DNA of 64,000 nucleotides from assembly GCA_022394755.1 (NCBI GenBank), contig JAGFCA010000089.1, positions 1 through 64,000 on the forward strand, read 5' to 3'. The notes below the pieces were generated by a model, which worked only from the letters and a program-made list of their open reading frames with translations, did no database searches and was not told the DNA's origin. Every line of letters begins with the position of its first letter. The stretch's first letter is position 1. This DNA is from Candidatus Poribacteria bacterium. GTDB taxonomy: Bacteria > Poribacteria > WGA-4E > WGA-3G. Shown here piece after piece: positions 1-7,337 of the stretch. Position numbers and translations under genes: made by a program.

Positions 1-227
1 GTTGCAGCACAAGGAGGATTCTCACGCGTAAATCCGAGTGCTTTTGTAAGTTGTGGTTGAGTGCGTGTCCAAGCTGCTATGGATGTATAACCTTTATGTC
101 CACACATAAATCCAACAACCAGTAGACCAAGGATTGACCTCAACGGATGTCGTAATCCTTTCTTGTTGCGTGGGTCAATAACTTCTGCTAACATATCCAT
201 CAAGTGGTAAGATTCTTTCCTTGCCAT
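1..227 (-). CDS. ISAs1-family transposase, N-terminal part (cut by window edge)
   Basis: The minus strand opens with ATG at 227 behind a GAGGTGA ribosome-binding site and stays open to the window edge. The protein begins MARKESYHLMDMLAEV and continues with a D-P-R-N-x-K-G-x-R-H-P segment and a hydrophobic stretch ending in GHKGYTSIAAW. This matches the N-terminal domain that precedes the DDE catalytic domain in ISAs1/IS4-like transposases (H-repeat-associated proteins), which usually run to about 370 residues. Only about 75 codons are visible, so the catalytic residues and integrity cannot be judged. It lies just outside the inverted repeat that starts near position 385, so it may be part of an insertion sequence next to that accessory cassette. 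Confidence 0.75.
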   Translation of the reverse strand, partial: MARKESYHLMDMLAEVIDPRNKKGLRHPLRSILGLLVVGFMCGHKGYTSIAAWTRTQPQLTKALGFTRENPPCAA

Positions 228-384
228 TATTCACCTCAAAAAAATATATCTAAATAAGGTGAATGATAGCAGATATAGTGTGAGAAGTTACGCTATATCT
301 GCTTTTTAATAGACTCATAACAACTGTGATAAAAAACACACAGAAAACCGAGAACTAAATAACCCTGCTCGACAGGAATGTAAA

Positions 385-640
385 AAACTTGTCACTCTAA
401 GTGTTTTTTGTGGTTGAATAGCGGATTACGCGGAAAAGAGGGTTTTTGGTATGTGTGGTTTTCTATTTTGAATAAAGGATTATACAGAGTTGTATATTGA
501 AGGGTTTAGGTACAGTTATTGTTTGACCAACGAATCTGAATAGGACTCTACTCATCCCTACACGCGCGAATCAGCATCAACGGTATGTATGCCTTATGGC
601 ATTCCCCGGGTATGAACGCCGTTAGACATTCCCCGGGACT
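385..640 (-). repeat. Dispersed intergenic repeat, inverted copy
   Basis: Read on the minus strand, this shares the same order of blocks as 5145-5465: CCCGGGGAATGCCATAAGG, then a GATGCTGATTC block, then TCCTATTCAGATTCGT, then TAATCCTTTATTCA, then a CGTAATCCG block and a run ending in ACACTTA..GTGACA. Similarity is interrupted by substitutions and small gaps, so the copies are old or fast-drifting. Related partial copies occur near 20818-20870, 28835-29025 and 53735-53770. No coding capacity is shared between copies. This looks like a non-autonomous mobile or REP-type intergenic element; boundaries are approximate. Confidence 0.7.
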
Positions 641-922
641 CATAAAATGTATGATAATCCTTATATCTCGTTATCCATAATGTAAATCTATCAATTGAAA
701 ATGTGATAATTTGTACTAAAGGGTTCAATTTGAGCATTGGACTCTTGATTGGAGCGGATTACCATCTGCGATCCTACCATCACTGATGATCATACCTCAA
801 TAGATAGTAGCATAATCTTTTGTTTGGACAGTATCTCAAGCCACGTACAACAATTGTAAATGGGATTAACTTACTGAAATAATATTATACGAATGTATTT
901 TTAACAGTAACTTATTTTTTCC

Positions 923-951
923 TTGACAAAAAATTAAAAATATACTATTAT
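923..951 (+). promoter_or_regulatory. Sigma-70 type promoter for the 1.2-4 kb cassette
   Basis: TTGACA at 923-928, a 17-nt spacer, then TATTAT at 946-951. The -35 is consensus and the -10 differs at one position. Transcription would start near 958 and give a leader of about 260 nt containing the hairpin at 1011-1040, before the first start codon at 1219. Confidence 0.7.
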
Positions 952-1010
952 TAAACAAATGTTAATAATACACAAATGTGTGGATTACATCAGAGAGTGC
1001 TATTAAAGAT

Positions 1011-1063
1011 GCACCGACGGTGCTGCAACACCGCCGATGCGTAATACTGACGTAGTAACGTTA
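1011..1063 (+). ncRNA. Structured leader RNA (candidate)
   Basis: GCACCGACGGTG at 1011-1022 and CACCGCCGATGC at 1029-1040 pair at 10 of 12 positions around a 6-nt loop. This is strikingly GC-rich against its surroundings. Immediately after, CGTAA..TTACG and TAC..GTA can form a second, weaker stem to about 1064. It lies about 55 nt downstream of the predicted transcription start. I do not recognise a known riboswitch class, and there is no clear U-tract right after it. It may be a leader structure or a small RNA. Confidence 0.35.
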
Positions 1064-1218
1064 CGACAGCGTTGGCTTTTATTATAGCATGATTTAACAA
1101 TCTTGTCAGGTATAACAGAAACCGGCTACCTCTACAGAGATAACATAATACATTTTCCTACCTAACTCTGTAGTCTGTCTAAGTACTTAATTTGCTTCAT
1201 TATTCAAAGTAGCTTAAC

Positions 1219-1455
1219 ATGAGACAAGACTACAAAGTCCTCTCTATTATAATAATTATTTGTACCTGTATTTATTTAGGCGGTATATTTTTGTTTGGTG
1301 TTGATGCCAACACCCCGCAACATTGTATTCCGAATGTTGAACGATGGTTAGATTGGGAATGTTTACCTCGTGGATTCTCTCAGTTCTCAGAGCGGTGTCC
1401 GACTCCACTGACGCTTTTTGGTGGGTGTGAATCGGGAGAGTTTCCGAGAGTTTAA
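1219..1455 (+). CDS. Small membrane or secreted protein, uncharacterised
   Basis: A 78-residue reading frame with an N-terminal hydrophobic segment (about residues 8-27, with five consecutive Ile) and then a soluble part with four Cys, including WECLPRGFSQFSERCP and FGGCESGEFP. This fits a signal-anchored or secreted small protein. No Shine-Dalgarno is visible before the ATG, which weakens the call. It is the first frame after the promoter at 923 and lies 95 nt before the membrane-anchored gene at 1551, so it could be the first gene of that unit. I recognise no family. A chance frame is possible, although the N-terminal hydrophobic stretch plus ordered Cys pattern is suggestive. Confidence 0.4.
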   Translation: MRQDYKVLSIIIIICTCIYLGGIFLFGVDANTPQHCIPNVERWLDWECLPRGFSQFSERCPTPLTLFGGCESGEFPRV

Positions 1456-1550
1456 CCATTTCCGATTGTCCAAAACGAAATTCGAAACCATCCTGTTCGC
1501 TGGACACTGTAAAACAGAAGGGGTGACTCTTTATATAAGGAGCGAAACTT

Positions 1551-2270
1551 ATGAGAAAGAAAATGTATTGGGTGATCGTTTCCCTCATTATAATGATTGG
1601 TGTTGTGGGTGTATACTTTATGTTGCAACCCGAATCCGATACGGAACCAGAAAAGAAGTTTATAGTCCCATCAGAGGCAGACCTTGAACAATCAATAAAA
1701 GCAAAACACCCGCCATCCAAAGCCTCTCAAAACGGACATTGGCATGACGGAGAATGGCACGATGAATCGCATGAAGTGCCAGTTGTACAAAACGATCCAC
1801 CGATAGCACAACCGGACACGGTGCAGCCAAAACAACCTGCCTTTGACGCAGCAGGTGAAGTGATTTACCCGCATCAAGAACTATTACAAAGGCATCCTGT
1901 TGCAGCACTACGCGCACAGGCAAAAGATAACGGACACTGGAGTGCAAAGTATATTCCACCCTTCCCACCAGATGACTCAGAAGCGAATGATCTCGCACGC
2001 AGCTATTACCTTAAAAACTATTACACAAGCCGTGATGACTTTTATAACCCAGTCTGTCTAAAAGCAGTAGAGGTAATAAGTGAGTGGAGGAATAATAATA
2101 ATCTTGAACCAGGGAATTATAAAGAGCTCAGACCTCGCTACTGGGATTTATCTCGGCTTAGTTGGACAAGACATGATCCTGGCTCAGGTGAGTTCGCGTG
2201 GACTAACTTACACTGGGAAATCGAATCAAACTTTACATGGGAGGAATACGACAATGCGAATACTCAGTAA
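1551..2270 (+). CDS. Membrane-anchored HWHD/EWHD-motif protein, paralogue A
   Basis: A 239-residue protein. MRKKMYWVIVSLIIMIG starts an uncleaved-looking membrane anchor (about residues 5-25), then comes an acidic linker, a His-rich motif NGHWHDGEWHDESHEVP (about residues 61-78), a Pro/Gln-rich linker, and a C-terminal region with YIPPFPPDDSEANDLAR. AAGGAG lies 10 nt before the ATG. The anchor, the W-H/W-H motif and the PPDD segment recur in the gene at 3977, so these are paralogues. I know of similar proteins in Poribacteria but not of a function. Metal binding through the His motif is only a guess. It overlaps the next start by 17 nt, indicating translational coupling. Confidence 0.8.
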   Translation: MRKKMYWVIVSLIIMIGVVGVYFMLQPESDTEPEKKFIVPSEADLEQSIKAKHPPSKASQNGHWHDGEWHDESHEVPVVQNDPPIAQPDTVQPKQPAFDAAGEVIYPHQELLQRHPVAALRAQAKDNGHWSAKYIPPFPPDDSEANDLARSYYLKNYYTSRDDFYNPVCLKAVEVISEWRNNNNLEPGNYKELRPRYWDLSRLSWTRHDPGSGEFAWTNLHWEIESNFTWEEYDNANTQ

Positions 2271-2706
2271 AACATTCCTATTGGTCCTAATCATTGCAAT
2301 TCTTCCAGCAATTTCCATTGCAGACAATTACGAATCTTTGAACAGGGCTGAGAGCCTATTAGTAAATCAGAAGGAAAGAACTTTGATGGGTGCGCGTCGT
2401 GTAGACAAGGCGCATTCTAAGATGACAGCTCTTGGTGGAAAATACGATTCGAGCCAATCCGCGATTTCAGCGGGGAATACGCGAACGGGAGCGGCTGTGT
2501 TTGGCGTGACGTTAACTGCATTTGCAACGGGTGGGCAGAGTGTTGCGTGGGCAGGTATTGTGTCCGCTGTGACAAGTGCGGGTATGACAGCAGCAGAAAA
2601 GAGAGCAGCGCTTACTGCTATCGGTGGTATGTCTTTAGTAGATGCGTATGAATCTGCGATTAGAGAGAAAAAAATGCTATTAACAACTTTAACGGTCAAT
2701 TTGTGA
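2254..2706 (+). CDS. Secreted small protein, uncharacterised
   Basis: I chose ATG 2254 because GGGAGGAA lies just upstream and the protein then begins with a clean signal peptide, MRILSKTFLLVLIIAILPAI, probably cut after ADN-like residues near 23. The mature part is about 125 residues, with a Gly/Ala/Thr-rich hydrophobic middle (about 75-115) that could be a membrane hairpin or low-complexity segment. It overlaps the upstream gene by 17 nt, and its TGA overlaps the GTG start of the next gene, so the three genes form one operon. No family recognised. Confidence 0.7.
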   Translation: MRILSKTFLLVLIIAILPAISIADNYESLNRAESLLVNQKERTLMGARRVDKAHSKMTALGGKYDSSQSAISAGNTRTGAAVFGVTLTAFATGGQSVAWAGIVSAVTSAGMTAAEKRAALTAIGGMSLVDAYESAIREKKMLLTTLTVNL

Positions 2707-3353
2707 ATTACCAGATAGATTGGGAAGTCTGGTCAGCTGTGTATACACAACACTACAATTGGGACACGCATGAAGGTGCTGGCTCGCAGGCAGCAACACA
2801 TACGTATCACGATTTTTATGACGACTTTCATATTGACACATCATTGCCATCTTTTACGTGCGGTGGTAGCTGTGGTAATTCGTTCAATACACCGTCAGGT
2901 GAGTATTGGGTCAAATGTGGGTATCGTCAGAGTATCTTAACACATCCGGAATACTTTAGAAGAAAAACAGAGGGTCAGTATCCTGGACATATCATACATG
3001 ATCTGCTCAAAGACCGTCCTGCAGCCGAGGGATGTGGACGTCATTATTATAACTGCGAAGATGAAGCGGAACATCAACTGCAAACGTGTCAAAGAGATCG
3101 GAAGCGATGGGAAGGCAGTTCCATCGTCATCAAAGCCTGTCTTGATGATTTCCGTAGGTGCATGGGGCAAAAGAGGGATCATGACCCGTCGGATGGGAAT
3201 TGGTTTGACACAATGCACTCTGATACAGATACGGCAGACGAGACTACGACGACAGACGAGACTACGACAACAACGAATAATGAAGTGATTTCTGAGACAA
3301 CCACCCATCGTCTCCATCTTTTCATGTGTGTGGAACGCATGAAACGACTGTAG
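2703..3353 (+). pseudogene. Cys-rich secreted protein, 5' part of a frameshifted gene
   Basis: The frame starts at GTG 2703, overlapping the stop of the upstream gene (GTGA), and runs 216 residues. It has Cys/Gly motifs (CGGSCG, CGYRQ, CGRHYYNC, CQRDRKRW, CLDDFRRC), then a DE/T-rich repeat (TADETTTTDETTTTT near residues 178-192). After about position 3300 it reads into an arginine-rich tail and a TAG. The overlapping frame that starts before 3326 reads PSSPSFHVCGTHET and carries on with the same Cys/His-rich composition. A -1 shift between about 3289 and 3325 would join the two parts into one protein of about 365 residues. The long Thr/Glu repeat just upstream is a plausible place for slippage or an assembly error. 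Function unknown. Confidence 0.6.
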
Positions 3354-3799
3354 CAGGGAATCATGAGACAGCAGACTGTGGTACAAGTGGGCACTATGTC
3401 TGTGATGATAGTGACCATGAGTCCGTATCTGGATATAACGGTTCGTTCTATCAGTGTCAACCACATCAGACGTTTGGTTGTACTCACACAGATTTAACGA
3501 GTAATGCATATAGTCATCGATCAGAATCTTGTCCAGACAATAGCGATGGTCTGAGTTGTGATTATAACTCCTATTATGCTTGTTCACCGCACTCACATGC
3601 GTATACACCACCTCCACCTACAACATGCGGATCGGGTCATACTTATGATCCTGATGACAGTACGGAATATGATCTACATAGGACTCGAACTTGTCGTTAT
3701 TCTTCTTGTAGTCAATTGTTTGAAAGGTGTACTTCTACCAGAAATCCGATGTGCAATGACCCTTCGCGTAATGGACGTAGGTGTTGGCCACGATTGTAG
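3326..3799 (+). pseudogene. Cys-rich secreted protein, 3' part of the frameshifted gene
   Basis: A 157-residue frame with closely spaced Cys/His motifs: CGTHET, CGTSGHYVC, CTHTD, CPDNSDGLSC, a Tyr-Tyr-Ala-Cys segment, a HTPPPP-like proline stretch, CGSGHTY, and CRYSSC. The start at 3326 is probably artificial: open frame extends upstream to about 3299, and the composition continues that of the frame ending at 3353. I read the two as one broken gene. It ends at TAG 3797-3799, 23 nt before a strong terminator. The Cys pairs suggest disulfide-rich extracellular modules or metal binding. No family name can be given. Confidence 0.6.
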
Positions 3800-3822
3800 T
3801 ATTTATATGATACAATTCTACA

Positions 3823-3851
3823 GGCAGGTATCCTTGGGTATCTGCCTTTTT
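3823..3851 (+). terminator. Rho-independent terminator
   Basis: GGCAGGTA (3823-3830) pairs with TATCTGCC (3839-3846), followed directly by TTTTT. It closes the 1.2-3.8 kb operon and separates it from the paralogue at 3977. Confidence 0.85.
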
Positions 3852-3976
3852 GTAAGTTAGCAATAATACATAAAACAAGCGAAATGTGTTAATATAAGAT
3901 TAGACAGGAATTAAGGCTAACCGAATAAAATAAACATAGAAAGTTGAAAGAGTGGCTCACATAAGGAGTTCAACTT

Positions 3977-4654
3977 ATGAAAAAGAAAATGTACTGGGGG
4001 ATTACTTCCCTCATTATAATGATTGGTGTTGTGGGTGTATACTTTATGTTGCAGCCTGATCCCGATCCGGTACCAGAAAAGAAGCTTATAGTGCCTTCAG
4101 AGACAGACCTTGAACAAGTGAGAAAAGCAAAACAACCACCAAGAGATGCAAAAGATGGTTTTACGTGGGAATGGCATGCTGACCACTGGCATGAAGTGCC
4201 AATCGCACAAAACGATGCACCAGTAGCACAGCCCGTCAAAAGACCTAAATCTGAATGGGTTGAGAAAAAAACGTATGAAAAACCTTTGACTTATGACGAG
4301 GAATTGTTTAAAACAAATCCTGTAAAGTCTTTGATACTTGAGATGGAAGCCAGAGGGCATTGGGGAGTAGGTTACATTCCGGACTTCCCACCTGATGATT
4401 TAGAAGCTCAAGAGTTTGCGAGATATCAGTATAGGATATCGTATATGGATATTCAAGATGGAAAGGAAATGTGGGATGTAGTGCTTAAGAAAGAAACCCT
4501 ATTGAATCAACTTCATGAAAAATATGGGAGATTCTCTCCAAGAATTTTTGATTTGCACAAATTATCATGGGCTGGTCTTGACACTCCTCCTTCTGCAGAT
4601 TGGGAAACACTTCTTAATTCTCCAACTATTCCATCCGAGTTTTTTAAAGATTAA
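3977..4654 (+). CDS. Membrane-anchored HWHD/EWHD-motif protein, paralogue B
   Basis: A 225-residue paralogue of the protein at 1551. The first ~45 residues are nearly identical (KKMYW, SLIIMIGVVGVYFMLQP, PSE-DLEQ). It keeps a His/Trp motif, EWHADHWHEVPIAQND (about residues 61-76), and the YIPDFPPDDLEAQEFAR segment. The rest is diverged. The ribosome-binding site and start region (ATAAGGAG..CAACTTATGA) are also conserved with the first copy. The duplication therefore covered the 5' leader, and the 5' ends stayed similar while the 3' ends drifted. It follows the terminator at 3823 and seems to be a separate transcript. Function unknown; probably anchored in the inner membrane with the bulk in the periplasm. 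Confidence 0.8.
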   Translation: MKKKMYWGITSLIIMIGVVGVYFMLQPDPDPVPEKKLIVPSETDLEQVRKAKQPPRDAKDGFTWEWHADHWHEVPIAQNDAPVAQPVKRPKSEWVEKKTYEKPLTYDEELFKTNPVKSLILEMEARGHWGVGYIPDFPPDDLEAQEFARYQYRISYMDIQDGKEMWDVVLKKETLLNQLHEKYGRFSPRIFDLHKLSWAGLDTPPSADWETLLNSPTIPSEFFKD

Positions 4655-4830
4655 CATATTAATCAACCAAAACTTAACAATCCACACTAAGATTGTATAA
4701 TGTCATGAAAAGGCATATTATTTCTTATTATTCTTGACTTGTTTTGAATGAGAAATGACCATAAATATACAATACCTTAAATTTAATACTATAGAAAACA
4801 AATAACTACTTATTGTTAATTAATATATAA

Positions 4831-4937
4831 CATACGTGATTCACGAAGAATTGGTGCTTTAAAAATTATAAACCCTTATACAGTAAGGGTTCGTAAAATT
4901 GCTTCGTGCAGGTTTGCGTGAATGTACCATCATCTCA
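4831..4937 (+). repeat. MITE-like nested-hairpin element, copy 1
   Basis: About 107 bp almost identical to 53471-53578 in inverted orientation. Outer arms CACGAAGAATT and AATTGCTTCGTG form an inverted repeat. Inside lies a perfect hairpin, AACCCTTA-TACAG-TAAGGGTT (4871-4891). Flanks CATACGTGATT and GTTTGCGTGAA..CATCATCTCA are conserved as well. The size, the inverted termini and the lack of coding capacity suggest a MITE or a structured intergenic RNA element. Confidence 0.75.
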
Positions 4938-5144
4938 ATACGAAATATATTAACAACATTATACCTTTCACAGAATCCAATAAATCGAAAAATCACCTCC
5001 ACATTAGAAAAAATCCTGATATACAAGACACTCTTTTACATGCAATCCGCTGTTCAGATACTTCTGAAGTAGTCGTTTTGTTAAGGTGATTAATAGGATA
5101 ATTATACTATAGTCTGGACTGTTTAAGCGATACACCTTCGCCCT

Positions 5145-5465
5145 CGAATCAACGGCATGACTAAATGTCATTCATACCCAGGGAACACCTAAACGAGGTT
5201 CATACCCGGGGAATGCCATAAGGCGTTCATACGTGTGATGCTGATTCCTGATTCGAGGGGTGAAATGTGCAAAGTCCTATTCAGATTCGTGGATCATAGA
5301 ATAAAAGTAGCAAGACCCCTTCTCTACGTAACTCTATATAATCCTTTATTCAGAAAAGAAAACCTTCCATACCCAAAACCCTCTTATCCGTGTAATCCGT
5401 GTAATCCGAGATTCAGACACAAAAACACTTATAGTGACATATTCTTTACACACCCATGCAAATCA
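5145..5465 (+). repeat. Dispersed intergenic repeat, direct-orientation copy
   Basis: Partner of the inverted copy at 385-640. It includes CATACCCGGGGAATGCCATAAGG (written on two lines, about 5210-5232), GATGCTGATTC, TCCTATTCAGATTCGTGG, AATCCTTTATTCAGAAAAG, a doubled CCGTGTAATCCGTGTAATCC, and a terminal TTTACACACCC. The last block recurs near 21755 without the rest. Confidence 0.7.
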
Positions 5466-5471
5466 AGTAGA

Positions 5472-5500
5472 TTGACTTTACATCCCTAATGTGATATAAT
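5472..5500 (+). promoter_or_regulatory. Promoter of argS
   Basis: TTGACT at 5472-5477, a 17-nt spacer, and consensus TATAAT at 5495-5500. It lies right after the end of the dispersed repeat and 57 nt before the argS start codon. Confidence 0.8.
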
Positions 5501-5557
5501 TCCGTGATTGAAAAGTGTATTTACAGAATATTTTAATCTGAGGTAGGATATGTTAAT

Positions 5558-7267
5558 ATGGATGAGATAAAGTCAATAATAGGTACAATCTTACAGGATG
5601 CTATTCAGGATGCAATTGAAGCAAACGAATTACCAATTACCACCCCTCCAGATATACCATTTTCACCTACCAAAACACCCGATCATGGCGATATAGCAAC
5701 ACCCGTAGCATTAGGACTGGCAAAAAGTGCGAAAATGCCTCCTCGTACTGTTGCTGAAACTATTCATAAACATGTTGATTTAGAAAAACACTCTATAATC
5801 AGCAATCTTGAGATTGCTGGACCTGGATTTATTAATATATACCTATCAAATGAATGGTTATTTGATACGATAAGAAATATACTCAAAGAACAACAGGAAT
5901 ATGGGAAATCTGATATAGGATTACAGAAAAAAATACAAATTGAATTTGTTAGTGCTAACCCTACGGGTCCACTAAATATCGTTAGTGGACGTGCTGCTGC
6001 TGTTGGTGATACTCTGGTGAACCTATTAAATGCTGTTGGATATGATGCTGTAAGAGAATTCTATGTCAATGATGCCGGTGGACAAGTAGAAAGACTTGGA
6101 CAGTCAATAGATATTAGATATAGACAAGCTTTAGGAGAACATGACATAGAGATTCCAGATGGGGGTTATAATGGTGAATATATTACAGATTTTGCAAAAG
6201 AAATCGTAGTTGAGGATAGTGATACACACCTAAAACTAAGTGATGATGAGCGTATTTTACTTTTTAAAGAAAAAGGTATAGCACATCTACTTGGACAACA
6301 AAAAACTACACTTGAACGTTTTGGTGTAAACTTTGATGTTTGGGCAAGTGAGAAAACAATACGGGATAGTGGGAAACCTGATGATATTATAAATATATTT
6401 CAAGAAAAAGATTATCTCTACGAAAACGAAGGTGCAACTTGGTTCAAGATGACCGATTTCGGGGATGATAAAGACTGTGTAGTCATCCGCACGAATGGTG
6501 AATATACCTATTTTGTACCTGACGCTGCTTACCATCTCGATAAACATGACAGGGGATTTACGAAGGTAATCGATCTGTTTGGACCCGACCATCAAGGACA
6601 TATTACAAGACTCAAGAATTTTGTAAAGGCATTAGGCTTATCTGATGATTGGTTAGAAGTAGATATAATTCAACAAGTAAATCTTGTTGACTCTGATGGG
6701 AATCGTCAAGACATGTCTAAACGTCAAGGCCAATTCTATACGCTTGATCTCTTAATTGACGAACTTGCTGAAGCAGTTGGTGAAAGATATGCAGTGGATG
6801 TTGCGCGATATTTCTTCCTGATGCGTGCTAACAATACCCATCTTGACTTTAACATCGAATTAGCTGTAACCCAAGCAAATGAGAATCCCGTTTTTTATAT
6901 TCAATATGCACATGCAAGATGTTGTAGTATTTTTCAACAAGCAAGAGAACAAGGATTTGAGATAAAACCAGTTGAAGAAGTGAATTTAGAATTACTTGAT
7001 GCACCACAAGAGCATGAACTAATACGAAAAGCAGCTGAATTTCCATCTATCATTATTTCAAGTGCCGAAGATAGAGAAGCACATAGAATACCCCATTTTC
7101 TACATGATTTGGCTGGGATATTCCATCCGTATTATAATCAGCATCGTGTACTTGATTTATCCAATAAAGATAGGTCAACTGCACGTTTAATACTTGTCGA
7201 ATGTATACAAACTGTTTTAGCAAACGGATTAAGATTATTAGGTATTTCTGCACCAGAATCTATGTAA
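5558..7267 (+). CDS. argS: Arginyl-tRNA synthetase
   Basis: Charges tRNA-Arg with arginine (class Ia, cytoplasmic). The 569-residue length fits the family. In order: an N-terminal Add1-like domain (about 1-100), the catalytic Rossmann core with SANPTGPL at 132-139, the KMSKR-equivalent DMSKRQG at 385-391, and a C-terminal alpha-helical anticodon-binding DALR domain ending in NGLRLLGI. The HIGH signature normally following PTGPL (HVGH) reads NIVS here (140-143), while the flanking GRAAAVGD is conserved. I think such variants occur in other ArgRS lineages, but I cannot verify that. It is driven by the promoter at 5472, with the aminotransferase gene 70 nt downstream on the same strand. Confidence 0.95.
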   Translation: MDEIKSIIGTILQDAIQDAIEANELPITTPPDIPFSPTKTPDHGDIATPVALGLAKSAKMPPRTVAETIHKHVDLEKHSIISNLEIAGPGFINIYLSNEWLFDTIRNILKEQQEYGKSDIGLQKKIQIEFVSANPTGPLNIVSGRAAAVGDTLVNLLNAVGYDAVREFYVNDAGGQVERLGQSIDIRYRQALGEHDIEIPDGGYNGEYITDFAKEIVVEDSDTHLKLSDDERILLFKEKGIAHLLGQQKTTLERFGVNFDVWASEKTIRDSGKPDDIINIFQEKDYLYENEGATWFKMTDFGDDKDCVVIRTNGEYTYFVPDAAYHLDKHDRGFTKVIDLFGPDHQGHITRLKNFVKALGLSDDWLEVDIIQQVNLVDSDGNRQDMSKRQGQFYTLDLLIDELAEAVGERYAVDVARYFFLMRANNTHLDFNIELAVTQANENPVFYIQYAHARCCSIFQQAREQGFEIKPVEEVNLELLDAPQEHELIRKAAEFPSIIISSAEDREAHRIPHFLHDLAGIFHPYYNQHRVLDLSNKDRSTARLILVECIQTVLANGLRLLGISAPESM

Positions 7268-7337
7268 TTATTTTTACAGTGGGACGACAACTTTAAGAGA
7301 CTCAATAGGATCAAGACTCGTATAGGAGATAATATCA

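Larger units (their letters stand above)
228..1218. other. Intergenic region with repeat, promoter and structured leader
   Basis: I see no convincing gene here. About 385-640 is an inverted copy of the intergenic repeat also found at about 5145-5465. The stretch 700-920 is AT-rich with nothing I recognise. A strong promoter sits at 923-951, followed by a GC-rich hairpin at 1011-1040, and the first plausible start codon downstream is at 1219. Confidence 0.6.
4655..5557. other. Intergenic region with MITE-like element, repeat and argS promoter
   Basis: No credible gene. It holds the nested-hairpin element at 4831-4937, the plus-oriented copy of the dispersed repeat at about 5145-5465, and the argS promoter at 5472-5500. 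A short open frame at 5235-5489 is simply a translation of the repeat. Confidence 0.65.

Noticed and set aside
5235..5489. 84-codon open frame
   Set aside because: It is entirely inside the dispersed intergenic repeat and has no protein-like pattern; other copies do not conserve the frame.
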